A DNA stretch of 64,000 nucleotides from assembly GCA_964511665.1 (NCBI GenBank), contig CAZEHA010000006.1, positions 1 through 64,000 of the forward strand, in the 5' to 3' direction. Under the pieces are notes generated by a model. The model was not told the DNA's origin. It saw only the letters and a list, made by a program, of their open reading frames with translations, and did no database searches. The translations under genes were made by a program, and so were the position numbers. Of this stretch, positions 8,655 through 16,265 are shown one piece after another (the first letter of the stretch is position 1; every line of letters starts with the position of its first letter). Source of the stretch: JAGOEF01 sp964511665. Lineage in GTDB: Bacteria > Bacteroidota > Bacteroidia > Bacteroidales > ML635J-15.

Positions 8655-9902
8655 CTACACTTTGTTCATGGCATTAACAGGGTCGAGGCGGGCTGCTGAC
8701 CGGGCAGGAGCAAAGCCGGAAATAATGCCAATAAAAAACGAAATTAGAAAGCCGGTAATGATATTGCCCGCCGACATGCGAAACTGAATCGATTCGATTG
8801 CCCCGCCGGCAGCGAGAGTTGCTAAAAACACTAAAAACAAACCCAACAGGCCACCCAGTACACTCAGAACAACTGCTTCCGACAAGAACTGAATTAGAAT
8901 AAGGTATTGTTTTGCTCCAATAGCTTTTTGAATGCCAATAATACGGGTGCGCTCTCTCACCGACACAAACATAATATTTGCAATTCCAAAACCGCCAACA
9001 AGAATGGCAAATCCGCCGATTATAATGCCGGCCAAATCGATCATGCTGAAAATACTATCGAGACCCTGCGATATCATGCTGGCGCGATTTAGTGCAAAAT
9101 CGTCTTCTTCCATGGGTTTCAGCCTGCGTAGGTTTCTCATAAGGGCTTGCAATTCGGCCTGTAGTTCATCGATACTAACCCCTTCTTTTGCAGAAACCAT
9201 GATGAATGGGTTCATGCTTTCGCTTTTTACATCGAAAATGGTTTTTCCGAAGTTCATATCGAGTATGATGCTCTCGTCGTGGTTGTTGTTGAACATATCT
9301 TCGCCTTCGCGTTTTACCACGCCTATTACCTGAACCTTGTGCCCGCCGATTTTAATGGTTTTTCCCAACGGATCGGTACCTAAAAACAACTTGTCGGCCA
9401 GCTCTGCTCCAATAATTCCTGCAGGACGACCACTATGCATTTCGGCAGTACTGAAATATCTACCTTTTGCAAGTTCAAGCGACCGGATGTTTTCATATTC
9501 GGGGGTAGTAACAATCACAATTGCATCTGGAAACGAAATGTTCCCGTATTCGGCTGTTCTGCTTGTGGAGGCAATAAAGGCACAGTGTGATGCCGCGTTT
9601 GCATTCTCCGAAATATACTTATACTCGCGCAACGAGGGCACCGGGCGGTTCATGTATTTCCACCATGGATATTCGGGGCCGAACGTCCATGGCCATTTTT
9701 GTACATACACGGTATTATTTCCAAGAGAACTTACGTTGTCGCGTATTGTGCGCTCCAACGAGTCAATAACCGTCATTACCGAAATTATGCAGAATATACC
9801 TATGGTAATGCCAAGTAACGACAAAAAAGTTCTCAATTTGTTGGTAACCAGCGAACTGAATGCGAAATATACACTGTCTCTTATGGTGCGCAATAAAATC
9901 AC
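8655..9902 (-). CDS. MacB/LolC-type ABC transporter permease
   Basis: 415 residues. An N-terminal membrane segment (about 20-45, LSLLGITIGIF) is followed by a large periplasmic MacB-PCD-like domain (about 45-285) and three C-terminal membrane segments of an FtsX domain. The cytoplasmic loop RERTRIIGIQKAIGA is the typical coupling helix, and the C-terminus carries the usual ARSAARLDPVNAM. Such permeases are mechanotransmitters that work with an ATPase to drive export or lipoprotein release. No ATPase gene of the MacB/LolD type is adjacent, so the partner is probably encoded elsewhere. Confidence 0.88.
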   Translation of the reverse strand: MILLRTIRDSVYFAFSSLVTNKLRTFLSLLGITIGIFCIISVMTVIDSLERTIRDNVSSLGNNTVYVQKWPWTFGPEYPWWKYMNRPVPSLREYKYISENANAASHCAFIASTSRTAEYGNISFPDAIVIVTTPEYENIRSLELAKGRYFSTAEMHSGRPAGIIGAELADKLFLGTDPLGKTIKIGGHKVQVIGVVKREGEDMFNNNHDESIILDMNFGKTIFDVKSESMNPFIMVSAKEGVSIDELQAELQALMRNLRRLKPMEEDDFALNRASMISQGLDSIFSMIDLAGIIIGGFAILVGGFGIANIMFVSVRERTRIIGIQKAIGAKQYLILIQFLSEAVVLSVLGGLLGLFLVFLATLAAGGAIESIQFRMSAGNIITGFLISFFIGIISGFAPARSAARLDPVNAMNKV

Positions 9903-9978
9903 AATCCGGTATTTTTAACAAAAGTAAACATTAAATCAAGATGCTTACTTAATATGATGTTAAAAATAGGCAGCCGGT

Positions 9979-11286
9979 TTATTGTTTTATAAGCTTCACG
10001 CTTGTTGTGTATTCATTCGATTTAATTAGCACCGTGTAAATACCGGGTTTCAAACTGCTCACATCGTAATGTGCACTCTCGGTTCTTGCACTTTCAAGCA
10101 CGATTCGTCCGCTTAGATCGATGATTGCGATGCGTTGTATGCTCTCCATGAAAATGTTGTCAAACGTAAAAACGTCGGAAACAGGATTTGGAAATAATTC
10201 AGGTCCTTTTTGATGAATGGGCTGAATACTGTTTCCACCTTGCGGAAAAATAAACTCTGTTTTACACACCGAATCGCTTTTGCAGCCTGAATATGCCGTG
10301 AGACAAATGGTGTAGTAGTCTTCTTCAGGAAAATTGTGAAAAACCATATCCCATTCATTAGGCACAATTGGGTATTGCCACAAATCAGTGCCATCGCCAA
10401 AATTCCAGTAACACGAATCGGCATTGATGCTCCAGTTCGACAGATAGCCTTGTACCCATTCTGAATCTTTTACTAAATACTCCTGATTAAATTGTGCATA
10501 CACTTTAGCGGTATCAATTCTCCAAGTATCGAGGCTGTCGAAAACAATTCGATTTACCCAGTATTGCACAGCAAGGGCATCGGCTTCGTTTAAATCAATA
10601 GGTATCATAGCGCCTTCGGGGCTTTTGTGAAATATTGAGGCATAAATGGTACAGGCTGTAAGATACGTGCCCAACAGGCTTGGATGACTTTGGTCTCCCG
10701 CATACAATACGAGTTCATCGTTCAGGCTGTCGCGTACCGTTTTCCAAACCATTCCAACGGGACTAACCTGAGCATTGTTGTCAACAGCCATTTCAATATA
10801 GCTTTGCCGTAATCTGAGTTGCATGCCATCGAAAGTGCATAGTGGGGGATATGCAGCGCAGTTCGACTGATCACCGTTTTCCCTCCCCCAGGTCATAAAA
10901 AACAGAGGAATAGAGCACTCGTTGGCATCCCTAATATATTCACAGAGCTGTGTGGCATAGGGATATACCTCTTGTGCAACCTGTGCCGGCGGAAACGAAG
11001 GCCGTTGACTTTGTTCCTGAAGCACAACATAATCCCAGCTGCCATTGGCTATGGCCGACAAGGTTTCGGCATAGGTGCAATGTGCCTGAAATGTGTACCC
11101 ACCGGGTGCTACCGAGCTGTACACGAAACTGTCGCCCAGCGATGATGCAATTTTTTCGACCCAGTAGCCAACGCCACTATTATAAAATGTGTAACTATTA
11201 CCTATAAAGAGTGCTTTTTTGGTTTGCTGTGCGTGTACAATTTGTGCAATTGATAAAAGAATAATTAAAACCCATGTTTTTTTCAT
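9979..11286 (-). CDS. Secreted DUF4886/SGNH-hydrolase-like protein with a T9SS type A sorting domain
   Basis: 435 residues from the ATG at 11286. This start opens a clear signal peptide (MKKTWVLIILL...VHAQ); an upstream in-frame start at 11403 would overlap the ChaN-like gene and hide the signal. The FIGNSYT motif at residues 27-33 is the SGNH block I variant seen in DUF4886 proteins, and GDQSHPS later supplies the expected Asp/His pair. A PKD-like stretch follows (CYWNFGDGT), then a C-terminal domain starting ELFPNPVSDVF and ending VKLIKQ, typical of type IX secretion cargo. An extracellular esterase/deacetylase-type hydrolase is the best guess. Confidence 0.85.
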   Translation of the reverse strand: MKKTWVLIILLSIAQIVHAQQTKKALFIGNSYTFYNSGVGYWVEKIASSLGDSFVYSSVAPGGYTFQAHCTYAETLSAIANGSWDYVVLQEQSQRPSFPPAQVAQEVYPYATQLCEYIRDANECSIPLFFMTWGRENGDQSNCAAYPPLCTFDGMQLRLRQSYIEMAVDNNAQVSPVGMVWKTVRDSLNDELVLYAGDQSHPSLLGTYLTACTIYASIFHKSPEGAMIPIDLNEADALAVQYWVNRIVFDSLDTWRIDTAKVYAQFNQEYLVKDSEWVQGYLSNWSINADSCYWNFGDGTDLWQYPIVPNEWDMVFHNFPEEDYYTICLTAYSGCKSDSVCKTEFIFPQGGNSIQPIHQKGPELFPNPVSDVFTFDNIFMESIQRIAIIDLSGRIVLESARTESAHYDVSSLKPGIYTVLIKSNEYTTSVKLIKQ

Positions 11287-11371
11287 ACCGTTGGTTTTGT
11301 TATCGGTGAGTAGCCATAAAGATTTGTTATCGTTTTTAATGACGCCAAAAACAAAAAATAGTTGCACCAGA

Positions 11372-12256
11372 CTAATAAGTTTTTGTGAAGTCTTCGTCCA
11401 CAACTATTATAAAGTCGGCACGGCCAAGGCTTTCGGTGCTCAATGTGCTAATATCTGATTGCTCAGTGGTAGATATCGTGAGGGTTGTAAGGTTTTTGTC
11501 GGCTTTTTTTAAGTACCAGAAAATACCTTCGTAGTTGTCGGAATGGTATGCACCATGAAAATGCAGAAACACCGACTCAGGCTTCATGTTCTTAATAATG
11601 AAGTGAGCCATAGTAGCATCTTTAATGGCCTGTGCCTTAGGGAGATTTGTGTTTGGATGTCCACCTTTACCACTCATGCCGCCCATGCTCATCATGGCTG
11701 CATAACCCGGCAATGTTTCGTCGTAATCAACAGGTAACCGGGCAATGAAATTTTTTGCTTCGGAGCTTAATTTATCAAGCGATTCGAAACCTTCGCGGGC
11801 CACCATCGATGCGTAATGTCGTGGTATGTTGGTGGCTATAAATTTAAGACCTTTGTCGCGGGCAAAATTAACCAGCGGGGCATAGTCGGTAGCATAGTTC
11901 GACCATAAACGAGCCTGATCGCGAAAGTTTTTCTCGCTAACAAACCCGGCGAGATACTCGTCAAGCAGCAATTGTCCGTCGGCTTCCAGCATCTCGGCAC
12001 CCAATACCAGATAACTGCCATGTTTCGAAAACATGTCTTTTGTAAGCTCAAACTGAAGCCAGTGCGCAAGCGCATTGTTGTGCAGTTCTCCAAAAAGAAC
12101 CACACGGGCATTGCCGGCTGCCAGAAGCATTTCGTTGTATGTAACCGGTTTACCGTCGGCTGAATAAATACGATAGTTCAACTTATCTTGTGCTGCAACC
12201 GAACCTGCAAATACAGCCAAAATTATTGCTATGAACAAACTGTTTCTTATCATCAT
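11372..12256 (-). CDS. ChaN-like (haem-binding uptake, Tiki superfamily) protein
   Basis: 294 residues with a signal peptide (cleavage near AAQ at 21-23); no lipobox Cys. The motif LFGELHNN at about residues 54-61 is the signature that opens ChaN-like proteins of the EreA/Tiki/TraB-type fold, and the later FLHFHGAYHSD supplies the His-rich second motif. Family members include iron-regulated haem-binding lipoproteins of pathogens. A role in haem or iron handling in the periplasm is inferred only from family. A Met/Gly-rich insertion (about residues 190-197, MSMGGMSGKGG) could be a metal-binding loop. The DUF4886 gene lies 85 bases downstream. Confidence 0.82.
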   Translation of the reverse strand: MMIRNSLFIAIILAVFAGSVAAQDKLNYRIYSADGKPVTYNEMLLAAGNARVVLFGELHNNALAHWLQFELTKDMFSKHGSYLVLGAEMLEADGQLLLDEYLAGFVSEKNFRDQARLWSNYATDYAPLVNFARDKGLKFIATNIPRHYASMVAREGFESLDKLSSEAKNFIARLPVDYDETLPGYAAMMSMGGMSGKGGHPNTNLPKAQAIKDATMAHFIIKNMKPESVFLHFHGAYHSDNYEGIFWYLKKADKNLTTLTISTTEQSDISTLSTESLGRADFIIVVDEDFTKTY

Positions 12257-12628
12257 CGGTTTTTTTTGTAAAATTATTCAATTCAATCGATTAACAAAAC
12301 ACAAATGCAATTGTTTACCGGCTCTGTAATTCAAAATAGACAGACATTTTTACTCATTCCCTCGTCGCCCCCTCTTTCAGAACCCTACACACGCATGCAG
12401 CAAGCCTTGGTTTCTGAGGCTCTAGAAGCACTACGCTTGCGTATTATCAGCAATAAATTCTGTATTCATTCGCGCAGTCCTGATGATCTTATCGAATCAT
12501 TCGGTTCCCCAAAATATCTATTCCATACTAGCAACCAGTTGAGCTTGCGAATCTCACACTATTATTCTGCCAGCAATAAATTTTTGTATTCATGCGCGCA
12601 TTCGCGGCTATAAAATCCCATTCATCAT
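12257..12628. other. 372-bp intergenic region with degenerate repeats
   Basis: The gap lies between divergently placed ends: upstream of the ChaN-like gene and downstream of the glycosyltransferase gene, both on the minus strand. It contains the direct repeat pair listed separately. An open frame at 12305-12613 has no start context, no family resemblance, and is largely made of the repeats, so I do not call it a gene. Confidence 0.6.
12448..12600. repeat. Degenerate direct repeat pair of about 30 bp
   Basis: The 29 bases at 12448-12476 and the 30 bases at 12571-12600 share CAGCAATAAATT, then TGTATTCAT, then CGCGCA, with two or three differences. Both copies are preceded by a CTTGCG and a TATTAT at slightly different distances, so the repeated unit may be longer. 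It looks like an intergenic repeat family rather than coding sequence. A genome-wide count would be needed to show that. Confidence 0.6.
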
Positions 12629-13753
12629 TTACCGAATCACACGCCCTTTCCAGCGAGGTTTGTAAAACACCGAGAGCAATGCAATGCCCAGTACATAAAA
12701 CGGATATAAAATCGACAAGGCCGGAATATTAATAAACATATTGCCAATGCCGTAATGTTGCAGTGCCAGACGCAACAGCAATGCATCAACGCTAAATTTG
12801 GCAATTAATATTCCTGCAAAAAAATACCCTGTATGCGGAGTGATTAAGGCAGCCACAAAAAACATCAGTATCGCCATATTACACAATAAAACTATAGCTG
12901 CCGTAACAATACTATGCATGTCGCTGTATGAACCTGTTTTTGAGGCCCAACGCACCCGCTGTGCAATAAACTCAGCCGGCGATTCGGGCGCCCGAGTATA
13001 AACAATGGCTTCAGGCGCTGCATTAAAAACTATTGTGCCGGTTTTTTTTACTGCATGTAAAAGAAAAACATCGTCACCCGAACTCCTTTGGTTTCCTTTT
13101 GTATTGTTGTTGGCTGTAAAAGCATCACGCTTTATCAGCAAATTGGCTCCATTGCATAGGCTGGGCCGATTCAATCCAATTGCCGCTGCTCCGGTAGCAA
13201 TTAAACTCAAAAACTCAAGCCGCATCAGGTTGTTAAAAAAACCTTTTTTGATTTCGAACAACACAGTTCCACTGACCAAGTCGGCATCTTGCGAAATGGC
13301 GCAATCTAACATGTGTTCCGGCCACCTGGCACCAAATCGGCAATCGGCATCGGTAAACAAAAGATATTCTCCCGTAGCATGCCGGCCTGCCAAACGTAAC
13401 GCAGCCTTTTTCCCGCTTTCACCTTTGGGTAAATCAAGCAACAAAACCTTATGTGTAAACTCCTCGGTTAAGGTTTTCACCATTAGTTGGGAACCATCTT
13501 CCGAATCATCGTTAACCAAAATTATTTCAGTGTTTTCATACTGAATATTCCGCAACGATTGCAGTAATCCTTCCAGATTCTTCGCTTCATTCCTATAGGC
13601 AACAACAATGCTTATTGGCGTATTATGCGTGGTGATATTGCCGCAACCAGCACCAATTGCTTTTCCCCATCCATGCATGTGCAATGCAATTAGCACTAAG
13701 TACATGAAAGTACAAGCAAGCCCGAAAACCAATAATGTAATGTACCAGTCCAT
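12629..13753 (-). CDS. Family 2 glycosyltransferase with membrane segments
   Basis: 374 residues. An N-terminal membrane anchor (about 3-27) is followed by a GT-A domain with ISIVVAYRNEA, an Asp pair at 82-83 (NDDSEDGS), the metal-binding DxD at 135-137 (TDADCR), and the acceptor-site ED/DD-type motif SSGDDVFLL. The QxxRW-type motif appears as QRVRWASK, as in processive enzymes. Three or four membrane segments follow. It would use nucleotide-sugar donors at the cytoplasmic face to build a polysaccharide or glycolipid; the sugar is unknown. A related enzyme is at 39350-40501. Confidence 0.88.
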   Translation of the reverse strand: MDWYITLLVFGLACTFMYLVLIALHMHGWGKAIGAGCGNITTHNTPISIVVAYRNEAKNLEGLLQSLRNIQYENTEIILVNDDSEDGSQLMVKTLTEEFTHKVLLLDLPKGESGKKAALRLAGRHATGEYLLFTDADCRFGARWPEHMLDCAISQDADLVSGTVLFEIKKGFFNNLMRLEFLSLIATGAAAIGLNRPSLCNGANLLIKRDAFTANNNTKGNQRSSGDDVFLLHAVKKTGTIVFNAAPEAIVYTRAPESPAEFIAQRVRWASKTGSYSDMHSIVTAAIVLLCNMAILMFFVAALITPHTGYFFAGILIAKFSVDALLLRLALQHYGIGNMFINIPALSILYPFYVLGIALLSVFYKPRWKGRVIR

Positions 13754-13855
13754 CGAAACAAATGTAATGAGTTTTGCGAAAGAACGAAAACAGTAAACAG
13801 TTTACACAACTCACTTTAATTGCCCTTATAAAAAAAAATATATGATATTCGCAGC

Positions 13856-14794
13856 ATGTTGTTTCTTATAAAAACGCTAAAACATCATTTCAGGCACCAG
13901 TTGTCGATTGCTGCAGTGCTGATTTCGCTGTTGCTTTCGGGAGCTTTTATTGCACTCGACCAGGCATTCCGAATCGAATCGATTATAACTTCGGCATGTG
14001 CCTACACACCTGCAATATATCCGATAGAATTTCTAAAAAATGCAATGGTTTACTATTTAGCGGTATTTGTACTGTATATCTTCCGATTGATTCGTATCGA
14101 AAACCCACGAAAATTCTTGGTGATAAGTGCACTGGGATTGCTTTTTTATAGTGTGTACTCGGCATTCTACGCTCACATTAGTCTGATTAAGCTGGCAGCA
14201 GTGCCCTGCCGAATATGGCTGCATCATGTTATCGAAAATGTTTCGGGACTTATCACGCTGGCATTGCCCTTATGGTTTCTTTGGCGTATTACTCAAAAAA
14301 AGTCGATAAACGGTTTCTACGGACTTCATGCAAGAAACCTTACACCACTGCGCTATATCGATGTGATGTTACTTGTTGTTGCAGCCATGTACTTTGCCAT
14401 GCATCTGCCAGGTTTAGCCGAATACTATCCGGTTCTCGATAATTCCTATTTCAGGGTATGTGCTGCCTATTTCCAAGTTCCTAAATGGCTTACAGCCTTA
14501 GGTTTCGAAGTGAGCTATGCACTTGATTTTGTGTGGGTCGAGCTGTTTTTTAGAGGGTTTCTGGTACTTGGAATGCTTAGGTTTCTTGGTAAAGATGCCA
14601 TCCTGCCAATGGCTGTGCTCTATGTGGTGATACATTTCGGGAAGCCTATTCCCGAAGTTATTTCATCGTTTTTTGGAGGATATCTGCTTGGTGTTGTGGC
14701 GTATCATACCCAACATATCCGTGCCGGCATTCTGTTGCATATCGTATTGGCGATGTCGGCCGAAATATTTGCCATTTTAATGCGCAGCTATTGA
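13856..14794 (+). CDS. CPBP-family intramembrane protease-like protein, first motif altered
   Basis: 312 residues with about eight membrane segments. The C-terminal half resembles the CPBP (CAAX protease and bacteriocin-processing, Abi) family. The first motif, normally EExxxRG, reads V228-E229-LFF-R233-G, so the first Glu is replaced by Val. A second motif with His occurs as VVIHFGKP and a third as LLHIVLAMSAE. The remaining Glu and His residues may still form an active site, or the protein may be a non-catalytic homologue; I cannot decide. The start is supported by a short hydrophobic N-terminus. It precedes the WYL regulator gene by 28 bases, suggesting a shared role or simple proximity. 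Confidence 0.75.
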   Translation: MLFLIKTLKHHFRHQLSIAAVLISLLLSGAFIALDQAFRIESIITSACAYTPAIYPIEFLKNAMVYYLAVFVLYIFRLIRIENPRKFLVISALGLLFYSVYSAFYAHISLIKLAAVPCRIWLHHVIENVSGLITLALPLWFLWRITQKKSINGFYGLHARNLTPLRYIDVMLLVVAAMYFAMHLPGLAEYYPVLDNSYFRVCAAYFQVPKWLTALGFEVSYALDFVWVELFFRGFLVLGMLRFLGKDAILPMAVLYVVIHFGKPIPEVISSFFGGYLLGVVAYHTQHIRAGILLHIVLAMSAEIFAILMRSY

Positions 14795-14818
14795 AACTAC
14801 AAAATTTTCATATCTTTG
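14791..14818 (+). promoter_or_regulatory. Putative promoter giving a near-leaderless WYL regulator mRNA
   Basis: TATCTTTG at 14811-14818 matches the -7 consensus TAnnTTTG exactly, with TTG at 14791-14793 seventeen bases upstream, partly inside the end of the preceding gene. Only four bases separate the -7 element from the ATG at 14823, so a transcript started here would have almost no leader. Confidence 0.45.
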
Positions 14819-14822
14819 AAAT

Positions 14823-15719
14823 ATGATAGAACAGGCTAAATTCGAGAGTATATTGCGTATTCTGATACGTCTCAGTGGCCCTTTTGGTGTTAGTATTGCC
14901 GAATTGGCGCGCGATTTCGATAAATCGGAACGTACAGTGAGGCGCTATATTCAAACCATAAAAGACTGTGGTTTTGTGGTTGAGTCGAATCAGGGGTATT
15001 TCAAAATCAACGAGTTCGAAAAAGGGCGTAAAATATCAGATTTATTGCATTTCTCGGCCGAAGAATCAGAATTGTTATCGAGAGCCATTCATTCTATCGA
15101 TTTTGACGGTGCACTAAAAGAAAGCCTCACGCAAAAACTGTATTCGCTCTACAACAATCAGCTGGTACCGTATGCTATTGTTAGTGCCGAAAAATCGGAA
15201 AATATTACAGCACTGTGCGAAGCCATCAGACAACAGAAGCAGGTAAAACTCATCGACTACAGTTCCGCCAACAGCAGCACAATTAGTACGCGTATAGTAG
15301 AACCGATCGATTTCACGGTGAACTATGTACAATTGCTGGCCTACGAACCCGACTCAGACGAAACAAAACATTTTAAACTGGCGCGCATACACTCAGTAGA
15401 AATCATCGATATCCCGTTTAAATATAAACATCGTCATCGTCATCAGTTTTGCGATATTTTCAGAATGAGTGGCGAACAGCGCCATCCAATACGTCTTGCA
15501 ATGGGAATGCGGGCAACTACATTGTTGCAAGAAGAATATCCGTTGGCACATCATCAACTCCATAAACTAAACGATGCCCGGTGGGTTCTCGAAACAAGCG
15601 TTTGTAACTTCGAAGGAGTGGGACGCTTTGTTATTGGTTTGCTCGACGATATTGTGGTTGAAGAATCGGTAGAATTTAAAGAATTCATAAAGAAACGACT
15701 TGCCTCATTCTCAATTTGA
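14823..15719 (+). CDS. WYL-domain transcriptional regulator
   Basis: 298 residues. The N-terminal ~60 residues form a DeoR/HTH-11-type winged helix (SIAELARDFDKSERTVRRYI). The middle and C-terminal parts are a WYL domain with its WCX extension; the WYL-type motif region is VKLIDYSS near residue 140. WYL regulators bind nucleic-acid or nucleotide ligands and control stress, DNA-repair or defence genes in several bacteria; the target here is unknown. The neighbouring CPBP-like gene upstream and HIRAN gene downstream are candidates. No kinase or metabolic domain is fused. Confidence 0.85.
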   Translation: MIEQAKFESILRILIRLSGPFGVSIAELARDFDKSERTVRRYIQTIKDCGFVVESNQGYFKINEFEKGRKISDLLHFSAEESELLSRAIHSIDFDGALKESLTQKLYSLYNNQLVPYAIVSAEKSENITALCEAIRQQKQVKLIDYSSANSSTISTRIVEPIDFTVNYVQLLAYEPDSDETKHFKLARIHSVEIIDIPFKYKHRHRHQFCDIFRMSGEQRHPIRLAMGMRATTLLQEEYPLAHHQLHKLNDARWVLETSVCNFEGVGRFVIGLLDDIVVEESVEFKEFIKKRLASFSI

Positions 15720-15804
15720 TGTTTTTGTGAAATTATTTTTTAATCATTGTCAGTAGTTGTCAAAATGCCGTTGTTTTTTTGTAGCAAACTACAAATTTTC
15801 AATT

Positions 15805-16125
15805 ATGGAACGACGACATTTTACCCATTTCAGGATTGCCGGATTTACCTATTACGATGCCCCGATAGTGTTTAACGAGCTGGCAATAGGTTCAACACTT
15901 AGATTGGTACCCGAAGACAACAACCAGTACGATCGTCACGCAGTGGCAGTCTTTTACGGAAAATACAAACTGGGCTACATCCCACGCACCGATAATAATG
16001 CCATCAGTAAATTGTTGAGGCAGGGACACACCGATATTTTCGAGACCCGGGTTCAACGCATCAGCCCCGAGGAGAGTCCCGAAAACCAAATTCAGGCAAT
16101 CGTGTATCTGTTGCCGGCCGGTTAG
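15805..16125 (+). CDS. Small HIRAN-domain protein
   Basis: 106 residues from the ATG at 15805; the open frame extends back to a TTG at 15757 but that extension is not needed. Nearly the whole protein is a HIRAN domain: HFRIAGFTYYDA opens the barrel, LVPEDNNQYDRHAVAVF is the signature strand-loop-strand, and LGYIPRTDN closes it. HIRAN domains bind 3' single-stranded DNA ends in eukaryotic HLTF; bacterial stand-alone versions are thought to recognise DNA damage or stalled forks. It follows the WYL regulator, which is a suggestive but unproven pairing. Confidence 0.85.
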   Translation: MERRHFTHFRIAGFTYYDAPIVFNELAIGSTLRLVPEDNNQYDRHAVAVFYGKYKLGYIPRTDNNAISKLLRQGHTDIFETRVQRISPEESPENQIQAIVYLLPAG

Positions 16126-16214
16126 CAATCTGTTTATTACTGCCGGTGACAGGTTTCTTCGGTTACCTGCATTATCACTTATAGCACATATTTCATAACC
16201 AAAAAACCACAGCC

Positions 16215-16244
16215 TTGTCGTTTATCTTTTTTCTGCTAATTTTG
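16215..16244 (+). promoter_or_regulatory. Probable promoter of the DUF4301 gene
   Basis: TTG at 16215-16217 and TAATTTTG at 16237-16244 are separated by 19 bases, which fits the Bacteroidota -33/-7 arrangement. The ATG is 21 bases further on. The downstream symporter gene is probably read from the same promoter. Confidence 0.55.
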
Positions 16245-16265
16245 TTAGCATAAAATCGGTACACT

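Noticed and set aside
12305..12613. 102-codon open frame in the 12257-12628 gap
   Set aside because: It is made largely of the repeat pair, shows no domain or signal sequence, and has no promoter or neighbour context.
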